Source: Amphiura filiformis
Taxonomy: Eukaryota > Echinodermata > Ophiuroidea > Amphilepidida > Amphiuridae
Length of the DNA stretch: 64,000 bases
Reading direction: 5' to 3'
NCBI RefSeq assembly: GCF_039555335.1
Contig: NC_092631.1
Coordinates: 3,749,501-3,813,500, forward strand
Under the pieces are notes generated by a model. It saw only the letters and a program-made list of their open reading frames with translations, had not been told where the DNA came from and did no database searches. A program made the translations under genes and the position numbers. Shown piece by piece: positions 34,101 through 44,880 of this stretch (the first letter of the stretch is position 1; every line of letters starts with the position of its first letter).

Positions 34101-34286
34101 AAGCCTCGTATGCATTCCACAGGAAAGTTCCTATAATTCCGCTGAAAGTAGATGATGACTACGAACCAGATGGGTGGTTAGGTTTGATGATAGGTAGTCA
34201 ACTGTATTACCGTGTAGACACCGATGAAAGGCTCAGTGAAAGTTGGCCTGATATTCGCAGAGCTATTGATGAAAAAGTCGAAGCTA
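34101..34286 (+). CDS. TIR-domain gene, exon with catalytic Glu codon end and C-terminal half
   Basis: Follows a CTTTTTTCAG acceptor. Joined to 4992 the split codon is Glu, giving SSQSCRTEASYAFHRKVPII and then PLKVDDDYEPDGWLGLMIGS, QLYYRVDTDERLSESWPDIR, RAIDEKVEA. The E in SxxCxxE matches the catalytic Glu position of NAD+-cleaving TIR domains (SARM1-type). IIPL is the beta D strand, and WLG...YYRVD with the final RRAIDEKV helix completes a TIR fold of about 134 residues. The donor GTAAGT at 34287 leaves one base, phase 1 like both earlier joins. What follows in the protein is unknown. Confidence 0.85.
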
Positions 34287-34762
34287 GTAAGTGTATTCAT
34301 TCAAACAACACTACGGTAGGTTAATTAATATGGCAACTATATCAAATCAGCTCATTGATATTCATAAATATGCAAATAACAGTAAACAAAACTATACAAC
34401 TTATCAGGCCACCATATCCAATCACCAAACCAAGTTTGAAGTTCACCGGTTATTGCATTTAAGCTGCAGAGTGGATGAATCACAATGTAGGCAAAATGTG
34501 CAAATAAGCTCATTAATATTCATTAATATGCAAATAACACGACACAAAACTATACAGCACACCAGGCCACCATATCCAATTACCAAATCAAGTTTTAAGT
34601 TGATCGGTTATTACGTTTAAGCTGCAGAATGGATTAATGAAAATGTAGGGAACTGCAAAATATGCAAATAAGCTCATTAATATTCATAAATATGCGAATA
34701 ACATGACACAAAACTATACAGCACATTAAGCTACCATGACCAATCACCAAACCAAGTTTGAT

Positions 34763-34911
34763 ATAATATTGGATGGCTGAGCATGATATCATATAATCAT
34801 AACATATCGGATGAGTCATACAAATATCGGACGAGCCAACGGCGAGTTCGATATTTGTATGACTCATCCGATATGTTATGGTATCATGCGAAATAAGCCA
34901 TCCAATATTAT
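34763..34911. mobile_element. Palindromic MITE, copy 1
   Basis: ATAATATTGGATGGCT at the start is the inverse of AGCCATCCAATATTAT at the end. The arms also include ACATATCGGATGAGTCATAC; the centre is GACGAGCCAACGGCGAG. Confidence 0.8.
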
Positions 34912-35046
34912 CATTATTAGGCTTTCTTAACTCCTAATAACCCTGAAAACATAATAATGAAGTTGATCGGTTATTGCGTTCAAGCTGCAGAGTGGATTAA
35001 TGAAAATTGAGGCAAAATATGCAAATAAGCTCATTAATATTATACA

Positions 35047-35207
35047 AATATTAACTGTCTATGAGTGTGATGGTCGAAATATAAATCACAAGGTGAAAGA
35101 TGGATTGTTCCATTCCATGAGCCGGAACGGCGAGTGGAATGGAACAATACATCTTTCACCGAGTGATTATATTTCGACCATTACACGCATTTAAGACAGT
35201 TAATATT
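35047..35207. mobile_element. Palindromic MITE of a second type
   Basis: Arms AATATTAACTGTCT and its inverse AGACAGTTAATATT, with GGTCGAAATATAAATCAC inside. The centre TGAGCCGGAACGGCGAG resembles that of the neighbouring MITE, so they may be relatives with different arms. Confidence 0.75.
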
Positions 35208-35729
35208 TGTTTTATATCACTCATACATAAATTCTATTACTTAAAAATACTATTTAAGATAGGGAATACATATTTTCATCACATAACACCATGTTTTGCC
35301 GTGACATACTTCACATTTTGGTGTCCACCCCGTAACTAAATTGGCAAGTCTAAAAGTCAGTGCACGGCCTGGAGCAGGCGCAGTACGGCGCAGCACTATG
35401 ATGGTAAAAAACTATCACACGGAGAGGCTGATGGTAAAAATGATAAATGGCAATCAACCAATGAACTGTCTAGAATTTATGTATGACTGATATAATCATA
35501 AATATGCAAATAACGTGACACCAAACTATACAGCACACCAGGCCACCATATCCAATCAGCGAATCAAGTTTGAAGTTGATCGGTTGCGTTCAAGCTGTAG
35601 AGTAGATCAATGAAAATTTAGGCAAAATATGCAAATAATCTCATTAATATTCATATATATGCAAATAACATGACACAAAACTATACAGCACATCAAGCTA
35701 CCATATCCTATCACCGTACCAAGTTTGAT

Positions 35730-35870
35730 ATAATATTGGATGGCTGAGCATGATATCATAACATATCGGATGAGTCATACAAATATCGGACGAGGCAACG
35801 GCGAGTTCGATATTTGTATGACTCATCCGATATGTTATGGTATCATGCGAAATAAGCCATCCAATATTAT
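35730..35870. mobile_element. Palindromic MITE, copy 2
   Basis: Almost identical to 34763-34911 with an 8-bp deletion. It sits at the same place in the duplicated repeat unit, so it was copied with the unit. Confidence 0.8.
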
Positions 35871-35965
35871 CATTATTAGGTTTTCTTAACTCCTAATAAC
35901 CCTGAAAACATAATAATGAAGTTGATCGGTCATTGCGTTGGAGCTGGACAGTGGATTAATGAATT

Positions 35966-36417
35966 TGCTTCCGCCCGGACAGCCAAACAAAGAAACAAAC
36001 AACAGGCAACCATTTGGATGATAACATAAGCCCCACATATGTGTGGGACCAAAAATGGTTTAACTGGTGTGGAATACATTCAACCTCTAACGGATTATAC
36101 GTGTAACCTATTTGGCCAATCCACAATAACTACCTTCAAGATGCCAGAGTAAAGAGTTTCACAGAGTAAAGAAAATTAGTTGTAGGCCCAAGTCTTTCGC
36201 ATAAGACTTAAAATTTATTTATCGTCTTATGTATCTTTGAAAATGCAGCGTGTCTTTCTATACTAGATGTTTCAACTTTTCAACACGCACATATTTTCAC
36301 AAAACTCACAAAATCGTTAACATCTGGACAAGTTTGATTTATTTTATACAAGTGAGGTATCAAACTGCAGCTTAAAAAATCGTCACATATAAATTTCACT
36401 TTTCTTCAATAGTCTTA
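35966..36417. other. Non-coding stretch
   Basis: AT-rich; no gene or repeat recognised. Confidence 0.4.
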
Positions 36418-36783
36418 TGCTGGTTTCATACTTTCCTGCCGCTTGCCGCTTTGCCGCTCCATGGAAATAGCTCTGAAGATGATTTTTGCTTCACTGCGCA
36501 ATCGCACCAAAAACGCTAGCGGTGACCAGCGGCAAGCCGATATATCGATCACTCCACCGCTTTGACGCGGCGGCAGCACCGCCGAGAGTTGAATTCAAGT
36601 CAACTCGGAGCGGTGCCGCGCTTTCCACGTTTGAGAACAAAATACGATATTGCAGCAATGCTGAGCGGTAGGAGTGGCTTTCAGAGTCTTAGCGGTGTGC
36701 CGCTCCGCTTGCAGAAAAGTACAAGCGGCATGATGAAGCGTCATGCCGCTCAGCGGCAAGCGGCAGAAAGTATGAAACCAGCA
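36418..36783. mobile_element. MITE with TGCTGGTTTCATACTTTC ends (366 bp)
   Basis: Right end GAAAGTATGAAACCAGCA is the exact inverse of the left. The interior is rich in GCCGC/GCGGC words (CCGCTTGCCGCT), giving extra hairpins and the overlapping frames on both strands. No target duplication seen. Confidence 0.75.
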
Positions 36784-36882
36784 CACAAAAAGGTGTGGAC
36801 TTTCCTTTTGTGTGGTGTTTACATCGTGCAGAAGTAAATTTTGGGTTTTTTCTTTTCTTTTTTTTTTTTCTTTCTTTTTCAG

Positions 36883-36893
36883 ATCGCACTTGA
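36883..36893 (+). CDS. Possible terminal exon of the TIR gene (very short)
   Basis: A strong acceptor (T-rich tract 36846-36880, then CAG at 36880-36882) is followed in the required phase by ATCGCACTTGA, which would add Asn-Arg-Thr and a stop. This would end the protein three residues after the TIR domain. Short exons cannot be proven from sequence alone, and a longer exon elsewhere or beyond the window is equally possible. Confidence 0.2.
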
Positions 36894-36936
36894 AGGTGGC
36901 TAAGATGTAATGGGGCTATTTTGGATTGTGTTGTTT

Positions 36937-37392
36937 AAGGGCTCTGTAACTCGTCTTTGCACAGTATTTTTGTGGATCCTGATGAGAGTACATCAGACAC
37001 ATCAAAATGCATTCCGAGTAAGAGAAATGCCCTTCTGATATCAAATATTTTTGATTTTTTTTAACTTCGCGATATAATACAAATTTTAGGTCTTTTGTGA
37101 AACTTCCATGTATATCTTCAATACAAAAGGTCAAAATTTTCATAGTATGATCCCAGCTACATACACTTTAGGTACGTATCATTAGATTAATATAAATCTG
37201 TTAAATGTTTTTAAAAATGTGAATTTTTAATAATTTGTTATAAAAATTTGTTTTATATTGCGAATTTTAACAAAAATCGAAATTATTTGATATCAGAAGG
37301 ACATTCCTCGTATTCAGAATGCAATTTGGTGTGTCTGATGTGCTCTCAGGTACCACAAAAAAGTGTTCAAAGGTGGGTGACCGAGCCCTTCA
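36937..37392. mobile_element. M1-family MITE, second copy
   Basis: Related to 3500-4117: GGGCTCTGTAACTCG and its approximate inverse at the end (GACCGAGCCCTT), with the shared GATATCAGAAGGACATTCCT and ATGTGCTCTCAGGTACCAC. Confidence 0.65.
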
Positions 37393-37597
37393 AGTGTTCC
37401 AAATAATAGCACCTTGAACATGTTAAATTTTGATGGTATTTTACCCAATAGCGTACGTAGCAGTGGGTTGAACAGGAAGTAACTATGTCTGTGACAAAGG
37501 TGTAACTTTGGGAATCAATATTAGTTATCAAAATCAAATAAAGTATCTAAAAGGTGGCTGGGTAATAAACAGAGCTCATGATTATAAGCATACATTA

Positions 37598-39320
37598 GGG
37601 ACCATTCATTATTTCCACCGGGGGGGGCCGGGAGAATACATGGGGGGTCAGATGGTTTTGTCAGGCAAAAGGGGGGTCAGATGGTTTTTAGTTATTGAAA
37701 GGGGGGGGTCAGATGGGTTTGCATCTCAAAAATCCTAGAGCTTGGGGCTTCGCCCCTGGACCCCATCTGGAACATTGCCCTGTGACCCCTGACCATTAAA
37801 TTTGCGCTTTGCATGTCGGTCGACGACACTTTGGTGCTAGTCCGGACTTAAGTCGGGCCTCACCTGTTTTTCACCTGCCACGGTGTGAATTGACATAAAT
37901 TTGCACCAAAAGTAAGTAATTTATTATAACATTTTGAAAAAATTGGTCATTGGGTAAAACATTCCAAAAGATGAAGAAAAATTCTAGATTTTGCTTCTAA
38001 TTTGCCAAATGTACAATACAAATTTGCTGAAATAAGAGAATTTTGAACCATATTTCATAAATATACATGTACACTGCCATTTTCGTAATAGAGAATTGCA
38101 AGCTGCTGCACAGTAATGCTGTGGTCAGACTCTTCTTTGTTCTTTTACTATCAAACCCCACCCCACACAGGTGTCATTTCCATACCCTAGTTAAACTTCA
38201 AAGACTCGCCTATACCACCATGACAGTAAACTTGGGCAATGTATTCAAATACATTATAGAAAAATTACATCATCAAATTCAAGATTCATCCTCATCATCA
38301 TCATCATCATCATCATTATGACAACAAATTTTGAATCACATTTGAGATCTATTTTGACATTTTTAGATAATCAATTCACATTTTACATGGATCTAATTGG
38401 ACCTTCTGTGTCCAAGTTTGAGTCGAACCGAGTCTGTTGGTGTCCGAGTCCGCCAAAAAGTGGACTTGAGTCCAATTGATACATCAACATAGGCGTAGAT
38501 CCCCCCCCCAATATTTTGCCAGGGGGGATGCTCCATACAATCATCCCCCCCCAATGTTGACACCTGAATATAGGTTTCTGACCACATTTTAGCCCAAAAA
38601 GTGCAAATTTCCGCGCGCTTCGCGCGCATTTATTCCTCTTTTGCACCATATTTCATCAGTTTAGCTTTAAAATATCAAATTTTTTCGAGCGCTTTGCGTG
38701 CATTTGAACCATAAACTTATTTTGCCACCAAAGGTGCTGGATTCACTATACTTTTTTCCAACCCCATCCCCCCATGTCAAAAAGAAATCTATGCCACTGT
38801 ACATCACTGATTTATGGTAAGATGTCACTACTTTTTATTCTACTTTTTACTACTTTTTATTCCTTTTAAAGGCATAATTTTTCAGTCTGATATGTGGCAG
38901 TGACGTGATGCGTTGAGGCAGCTGATCCATGTGCGCATCTATTGCGCGTCATTGCGCATGTGTATACTTCAGCGCTTTAAGTGTCCACTAGCTACTTGAA
39001 GCTGTGCCTATAATATAAATGAAATGCACACTGACATCATGCTACATGGTGATGAAAAATGGTACAGATGCGAGAAAGTCAGCATTCAAAGGTCTATGTG
39101 GCACATCCCTGTAACCAAAATTACAAAGACCCCACTCCTCTGCAGCATGCAGCAATACTTTCTATTTTGGTTGATGGGGGGGGTCATATGATTTTCATGT
39201 AGCTCGGAGGGGGGGGTCATATGGTTTTTATTATCGGAGAAGGGGGGGTCATATAGTTTTCGGCAGTGACTTTCTGTCTGCTCCCAGCCCCCCCCTCCGG
39301 TAGAAATAATGAACGGTCCC
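37598..39320. mobile_element. TTA-flanked Harbinger-like element (1.7 kb), non-coding
   Basis: Starts GGGACCATTCATTATTTCC and ends GGTAGAAATAATGAACGGTCCC. Flanked by TTA at 37595-37597 and 39321-39323, the 3-bp duplication typical of PIF/Harbinger. G-run rich subterminal repeats (GGGGGGGTCAGATGG, GGGGGGGTCATATGG) occur at both sides. No transposase; it holds a nested hAT-like MITE and a (TCA)n run at 38288. Confidence 0.75.
38488..38799. mobile_element. hAT-like MITE (312 bp), relative of 15114
   Basis: Ends CATAGGCGTAGATCC and ATCTATGCCACTG. Flanks TACATCAA (38480-38487) and TACATCAC (38800-38807) match at 7 of 8. Interior GTCAACATTGG, GCGCGAAGCGCGCG and TGACATGGGGG words are shared, in inverse, with the 15114 element. 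Confidence 0.8.
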
Positions 39321-39364
39321 TTAATATAGCTAGTTGGTGGATATAGATGGAATGAGCTGTAATG

Positions 39365-40105
39365 GGTTTAAAAGGTGGTGTTTTGGAAATGCTCTATTCA
39401 TGTTTTAAACAGATTAATTGAGTAGGGCAAAGAAAATTGATCAACATGCCTTTTATTTGAAGCTAATCGGGTATACAGTTTTCATAATAAAAACATTTTA
39501 AATTTCTTTGTATTGTATTGGGTTCTTTAGCAATAATCAATATAGTTAATGAGCTAATATGACTTGAAAGTGCTCATTAATATGTAATTTTTGCCACTAG
39601 TTTGCTAAAAACAATGCATAAATGTTCATAACATTTTTATTTAACAGAATATTGGTCAAAGTGTTCCTGATGACTTTCAGATAATGTATGCATAATTAAT
39701 TAACTAGCCGCCCTAATTTGCATAAGGAAATATGCAAATTAGAGGGCGGCTTCACTATATAATACATTAGAACATATTAGAAACACTTTGACCAAGTTTG
39801 AAGGCAAAAGTATGCAGAATAAAAGTTCCCTGAACATTTATGCATTGATTTTTAGCAAAATATTGGCAAAAATTACATATTAATAAGCCTTTTTAGTCAT
39901 ATTAACTCATTAACTGCATTGATTATTGATAAAAACAATAAGATTTGTAATATATGATAATTGATATGTTATGAAAACCGTATATCCGATTTGCTATAAA
40001 CAAAAGGCATATTGGTCAGTGTACTCCCAACTCTATAAATCTGTTTAAAACATGCTCAGACCATTTTCTATTTTCCAGAAAATGCCTCAAATACCACCTT
40101 AATAC
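39365..40105. mobile_element. Long imperfect palindrome (~740 bp)
   Basis: The arms meet at CGCCCTAATTTGCATAAGGA AATATGCAAATTAGAGGGCG (about 39710-39750). The outer ends AAGGTGGTGTTTTGG and AATACCACCTT pair roughly. A non-coding foldback element. Confidence 0.7.
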
Positions 40106-40562
40106 TGTAGAAATGATGACCAAAATAATATTCTTGTTTTTATATTATACTGTGGTCTTTCAATACTTTCACAACTTCAGATGTGTAGCTTGCATAAATT
40201 CCCGCCAAAACTAAACAGTGGTTCTTTAATTTTAGAAAATAAATTGAAAATCGCAATGGGTTTTTCGTACTGATCACACTAGGGTTAAGTTGATAAGTTG
40301 ACATGTGACGTCATTTCCAGAATCATGATGAACGCATTCAGTTGAACTCGAAATTATACTGATATTTATTACATCAAAATACTAGTATAAAATGGTTATG
40401 AAAAAGTTTATATAATTATATTTGTGACAGTAAAAGTAAAGTATAGGCCCTACGTAGGCTTATATTATTGAATGCAACATATCATAATGGCATAATTATA
40501 CACTTCAATACTGAACAATTCTAAGTTTAGAATCTGCCAGTTTATTATCCGAAAAACCGACT
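40106..40562. other. Spacer, no gene seen
   Basis: AT-rich; a TGACGTCA-like word (TGTGACGTCATTTCC) at 40305. Nothing else recognised. Confidence 0.4.
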
Positions 40563-40871
40563 ATGGACTTTCACTTTAAAGCAGAATTTTACCCCCTGTT
40601 TATCCCGACACTTCGTTCTCTAAAACACACTGTCAATCATACTTGTTTATCAATAAAATCTAACCACAAGACTAAGCATGGTGGTACAATACGCGCTAGA
40701 TGCGTACGTTCATCCGCCAGCACAAAAGCCCCGCATTCCCTAGATAGTTGTGTACCATGTATAGTTAATGGTACTAGTACGTGTCGGGAGGATTTAAACA
40801 ATAACGAGATCTGGGCGACCAATCACAAGCCAGATTCATTTGAAGATGCATTACAGCATGACCAATTTTAG
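40563..40871 (+). CDS. Hypothetical 102-codon ORF
   Basis: MDFHFKAEFYPLFIPTLRSL, then a Cys/Ser/Thr-containing middle and a hydrophilic C-terminus. It is non-repetitive, in a region without an identified transposon. No signal peptide or known motif. The start context (GACTATGG) is acceptable. A perfect 9-bp hairpin overlaps the stop. It may be chance. Confidence 0.2.
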   Translation: MDFHFKAEFYPLFIPTLRSLKHTVNHTCLSIKSNHKTKHGGTIRARCVRSSASTKAPHSLDSCVPCIVNGTSTCREDLNNNEIWATNHKPDSFEDALQHDQF

Positions 40872-40893
40872 TTAGGCCAGAAATTGGCCTAAC
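40871..40893 (+). other. Perfect hairpin at the stop of the 102-codon ORF
   Basis: GTTAGGCCA, loop GAAAT, TGGCCTAAC. It does not match the histone 3' stem-loop consensus. Confidence 0.4.
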
Positions 40894-41171
40894 TCTCCAT
40901 AGATTCCCGTGTTAAAAATGTTAACTGCAATCCAAAGTCAGTAGTCCACTTGGGAAGCTAACAAACAGAGGGCGTACGGTGACTGAAAAGATCAGTTGTG
41001 AAAATCTATCAATAATTGTGCACACATTAATTAAATCAGAGTTTTAAGCTTAAATGTAATAGCCAGAGTATGCACAATTGGCAAGTGGACTACTTAGAAG
41101 TCTAGTGTCTCTGCTGTATAATGTAATTATTAACCGGGCGATGTCGGTGTGAGGTGTACAGAAACCTAATA
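40894..41171. other. Spacer with inverted duplicate of 54650-54690
   Basis: 41105-41160 (CTCTGCTGTATAATGTAATT, AACCGGGCGATGTCGGTGTG) is the inverse of 54645-54690. No gene seen. Confidence 0.5.
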
Positions 41172-42214
41172 CACTACGCAAAAAAAGTTTCTTTATAGTT
41201 AGGAAATTTACCCACTATTAAAATCTAGCGACTAATTTTGTACGTTTGCTAAATAATCGCATGCGGATGATTGTCCTGCGCATTTTGACACCTCAATCAC
41301 TACTCTACGGCACTCCTGAGAAAAGATACGAATGTTTAGGTAACACGAGGTCGAAAATGAAAATTGCAAAAAGGCCTATTCAAGTTTTCAGCATAAAGAA
41401 CACAAAAACAACAAACATGCAGATAACATTTTTTGTTTAATTGCTGAGCACATTTCAGGCATCATACTGCCGCTTCCGACTTCACTTGAGATTAATCTCT
41501 TTCTTTACCAGTCTTTCAGTACTTTGTGTGTCCACCGTTGGCTTCCCTTACAGCAGCCACGCGGCGTCTCATGCTCCTAATGAGGCGTCGAATGTTACCT
41601 TGCTCGGGACCTTGCTCAACCCCGTTCCACTAGTTGATAACGATGCGACGCAATCCCACCAGAGTTGTATCTGCCTTTATCTTCTTGTTGACTAGTCTCT
41701 TGTGCTGATCCCAAAGGTTCTCCAAGGGGTTAAGATCAGGGCTTCTGGAGGGCCACTCAAGTGTCTCAATTCCTTCTGCTTCCAGGAATGCAGCTGTAAC
41801 CATGACCTGTTTTGAATCCCTTTTCCAAATCCATCTCTCAAAACGTAAATGTCTTAGTACCCACTCAACTTTGTCTTTGATCATTCATCTGCACAATAAG
41901 CAAAGGATTATCCAACATGCATCAATTAAAATGCTTTAAATTAAAATTGAAAAGGCGGGAATAATGAAACCATCTTGGATCAGTGAATCGGCTCTAAAAC
42001 CATTGAATAGGCTTCTTTGCAACTTTCATTTTTCGACCTCGTGTTACTTAAACATTCATATCTTTCTCAGGAGTGTCGTAGGGTAGTGATTGAGTTGTCA
42101 AAATGCGCAGGACAATCTCCCGCATGCGATTATTTAGCAAACGTACAAAATCGGTCGCTAGATTTTAATAGTGGGTAAATTTCCTAACCATAAAGAAAGT
42201 TTTTTTGCGTAGTT
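41172..42214 (-). mobile_element. Tc1-type transposon with ~215-bp inverted ends, internally deleted
   Basis: Ends CACTACGCAAAAAAAGTTTC and its inverse, flanked by TA at 41170-41171 and 42215-42216. The inverted ends extend to about 41386 and 41985. Total 1043 bp, shorter than an autonomous 1.6-kb element of this type. Confidence 0.85.
41516..41884 (-). pseudogene. Tc1 transposase, C-terminal remnant
   Basis: AEGIETLEWPSRSPDLNPLE NLWDQHKRLVNKKIK contains the third catalytic residue (Glu of NPLEN) of the DD34E triad. A premature TAG at 41630 interrupts the tail, which resumes WNGVEQGPEQGNIRRLIRSM and ends GGHTKY-stop. The DNA-binding part and first two Asp residues are missing, so it cannot work alone. 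Confidence 0.85.
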
Positions 42215-42216
42215 TA

Positions 42217-43131
42217 TATTAAAGCGTGACCTCCAATGTTGAATAGTTGGGAATAAGAGGATCTAGTTTGCACTTGCGCCAATTTTTTAAACACTTTTAC
42301 CCGATTTGACATGTTTCCAAAATTCAAAAAATTATTTCATTTCATTTCATTTCTTTTGGACTTGCCGAGAAAAAAATTACAAAATACATCCCGTGCACAC
42401 ATGGTGCATTAAAATACAGGTTACCATTGTATTGGTGAAATAACCCTATTTTGACCCATTTTAGCATTAAAATTGCTCACACTTGTCCCGGTAAGTCATC
42501 TTCGAGCTGGTCATCTGGAACACATGGAAATTGTGCCCCTTTTGAAATTTTGCCCGGTGTTCCGCTGACATGTTTCGGTAAGTAACCGTATTTGTGTTAT
42601 GCTTTGGGTCGCACCATATTTTAATTATTAAATTTGGGTCACGAAAAAAGTTTATGAAGCTCTGGCATAGCGTATTCAACCTAAATTTTCATGAATGGGA
42701 GCAAGATGGTGTTTTTATTATGTATTCAAAAGTTAACCTGTTCAGTAACATCAAAGCATGAAACATACTAAATAGTTTCCACGTTTTTGACCATGGAGCC
42801 AACAAGTTGAACATAAATATACCTGTTTGGTATTTTAAACACAATTTGAGCAAGAAGTAAGATGGAAATGCACACTTTGTGGTATTTAAGTAAACAGTGA
42901 TATCTAGAGATACTGTAATATTCTGTACAATATACGGTATACAAGTAAAAAGGTGATAGGAAGAGCAATGCTATGGGATGTAGATTTGTATTTTCGCTTA
43001 AGGAATTTCGCTTAAGGACATTCTTTATATTAATTGAAAATAGTATTGAAAGCGTAGATTATATAATGCTATGCCCTTTGCAAGCTTTAAGTGTTTTTTA
43101 TCCTTCACTGCAGTCCAGTAAGCATGTTCGC
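42217..43131. other. Non-coding stretch
   Basis: Contains a short (ATTTC)n run at 42341. No gene or element recognised. Confidence 0.45.
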
Positions 43132-43139
43132 CTTGTAAC

Positions 43140-43335
43140 CAGTGGCGGCGCTACGGGGAGGGGAGGGGGCAATATAAATTATTTCTTCCCCCAGTTTTCC
43201 CCCTACTTTTGAGGCAAAAAAACCCAAAATAACGTAAATTTCCACTATTTTTGGTATTTTTTGCGCAAAATTCACTTTGCCCCTCCCCCAAAAAAAAAAT
43301 GCCCCTTAGATAAAAAAATCCTGGTTCCGCCACTG
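43140..43335. mobile_element. hAT-like MITE (196 bp)
   Basis: Ends CAGTGGCGGCGC and GGTTCCGCCACTG. Perfect 8-bp flanks CTTGTAAC at 43132-43139 and 43336-43343. A truncated relative precedes the duplicated flank at 45030-45119, so the insertion predates that duplication. Confidence 0.85.
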
Positions 43336-43343
43336 CTTGTAAC

Positions 43344-44019
43344 ATCTAGAGCAAACAGAATTATATACAGGAGTTGTCAAGAGACCGTTTGATTATTCGG
43401 ACAGAGAGATGTTTCAAATTCTTCATACAAACCCTGCACAGTGTCAACACCCTGTATTATAAATATTTTTTCCATACAGCTCAATACTCTGTTGAAATCA
43501 ATATTCTATTATTGACACAGATAAAGAAAGTTTACATATGCATTGTGTTATAGGACGTACACCTGGAACTTAACTGAATGGGCTAAACGCGTTCTTTTAT
43601 ACCTATAAAGTATAATTGTCATTCTCAAAATTAAATATATCTCAATTTTTACTTTGGATTTCAAATGTTTTACTTTAAAAATGCAGTAAAAGATATCCAC
43701 AGCAAGCTGCAAGGCCCGCTAATTAGTGTACTGCTTTTCGAGTGAGTGTACTGGAAACAAAACCCTGGTTTTACCTGAAAACAATTTTTTTCTTGTAATA
43801 GAAACATCATATGGGGTACTAGAGCATGCACAAATCGTAATAATGTGTAGAATATAGAAACGCTGTGGTATTTCATATGATAGTCATGGTATGCTTAGCC
43901 TGAGTCGCTCGGCCTATCTCGAACAAAATCGCGATGCGTAGCTGTTAAAAAACGAGAGGATTCGCTGTACTATCACGGCAATTTTTAACACGAAGATATA
44001 GGGATGATGACGATGTGCC
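43344..44019. repeat. Duplicated flank (related to 45117-45235)
   Basis: CATCTAGAGCAAACAGAATT through TCTTCATACAAACCC recurs at 45120-45230. 43900-44020 also resembles 55860-55955 weakly. Confidence 0.55.
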
Positions 44020-44880
44020 CTGGTTAGACTTAGACCATAGTGTGGAATATGCCAACTGTATTTAGCACCCTGCATTACACAAGGACAGTGCTAGACGAGA
44101 AAATACAAACGAGAGCCACAAAGATGGTCCCTGAACTGATGAGCGCATTGCCATCATTGGAATTTAGGAGGGTAAGGGGTGGCCTGATAAAAGTGTACAA
44201 AACAATGCATGCCTTCAATGGTATTTAGAAAGAGGCTTTATTTGTTTTGGCTAAACAGTATGAAGATTCTGAAAAGGCATTCCAGGCTGAACTTAAAGCA
44301 TTTTTTAAATTTTTAGATTTTTCTTATTTCCTTCCAAAATGATAAAATAGTTAAATATGCCAAGTTCTCAATACATTTGGACGCGAAAAACATTGTAAAT
44401 TTGCAAAGAAACAACATCATAAACTTCACAAATATCTCGCATTTTTGGACGGCGAGTACGGCATCAGGGTTAGTCTCATACGCAGCCAGTTTGGTTACGT
44501 TCCCTCCACGTGTGGAGGGAGCGTAACCAAACTGGCCACGTAGGAGACTACGATTTGCGATCGTTCCGACATATATTATCATAATCTGAAAATTATGATA
44601 ATATGTCGGACCAACAGAAAATCATCCCGTTTTACTACAAATAAGGCGAATACTTTTGCTCATAGATTTAAGTTGGAACGTGTGTAAGTATTACAAATAT
44701 GCCAAAAAATCGGTTTTGAAAATAATAAATCTTTATTATTTTGTATTTATATTCAGATAAAAGATCACACATTAAACTCCTTCACCCAAACTGTGTTAAC
44801 TCCTTGGAACAAGCTCCCGGATCATGTTGTGAAAGCCAAATCAGTCAACGAGTTTAAAATTTAATTTACATAAATCGCCC
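44020..44880 (+). pseudogene. L2/CR1-type LINE reverse transcriptase C-terminus, copy 1
   Basis: IQTRATKMVPELMSALPSLE FRRVRGGLIKVYKTMHAFNG is the thumb/C-terminal signature of L2/CR1 LINEs. It resumes at 44770 with LNSFTQTVLTPWNKLPDHVV KAKSVNEFK. An insertion at about 44296-44769 splits it. A second copy lies at 45240-46690. Confidence 0.75.
44296..44769. mobile_element. Insertion with palindromes inside LINE copy 1
   Basis: Absent from LINE copy 2. Contains the hairpin GCCAGTTTGGTTACG...CGTAACCAAACTGGC (44487-44537) and TGATAATATGTCGG-type inverted words. Exact ends uncertain. Confidence 0.5.

Larger units (their letters stand above)
34325..35965. repeat. Tandem ~150-bp repeats interrupted by palindromic MITEs
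   Basis: Units contain ATGCAAATAAGCTCATTAAT, CATGACACAAAACTATACAG, CACCAGGCCACCATATCC and AAGTTTGAAGTTGATCGGTT. They recur near 34370, 34500, 34655, 35020, 35490 and 35630. A larger segment with a MITE is itself duplicated (34650-34990 and 35620-35960). Confidence 0.75.
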
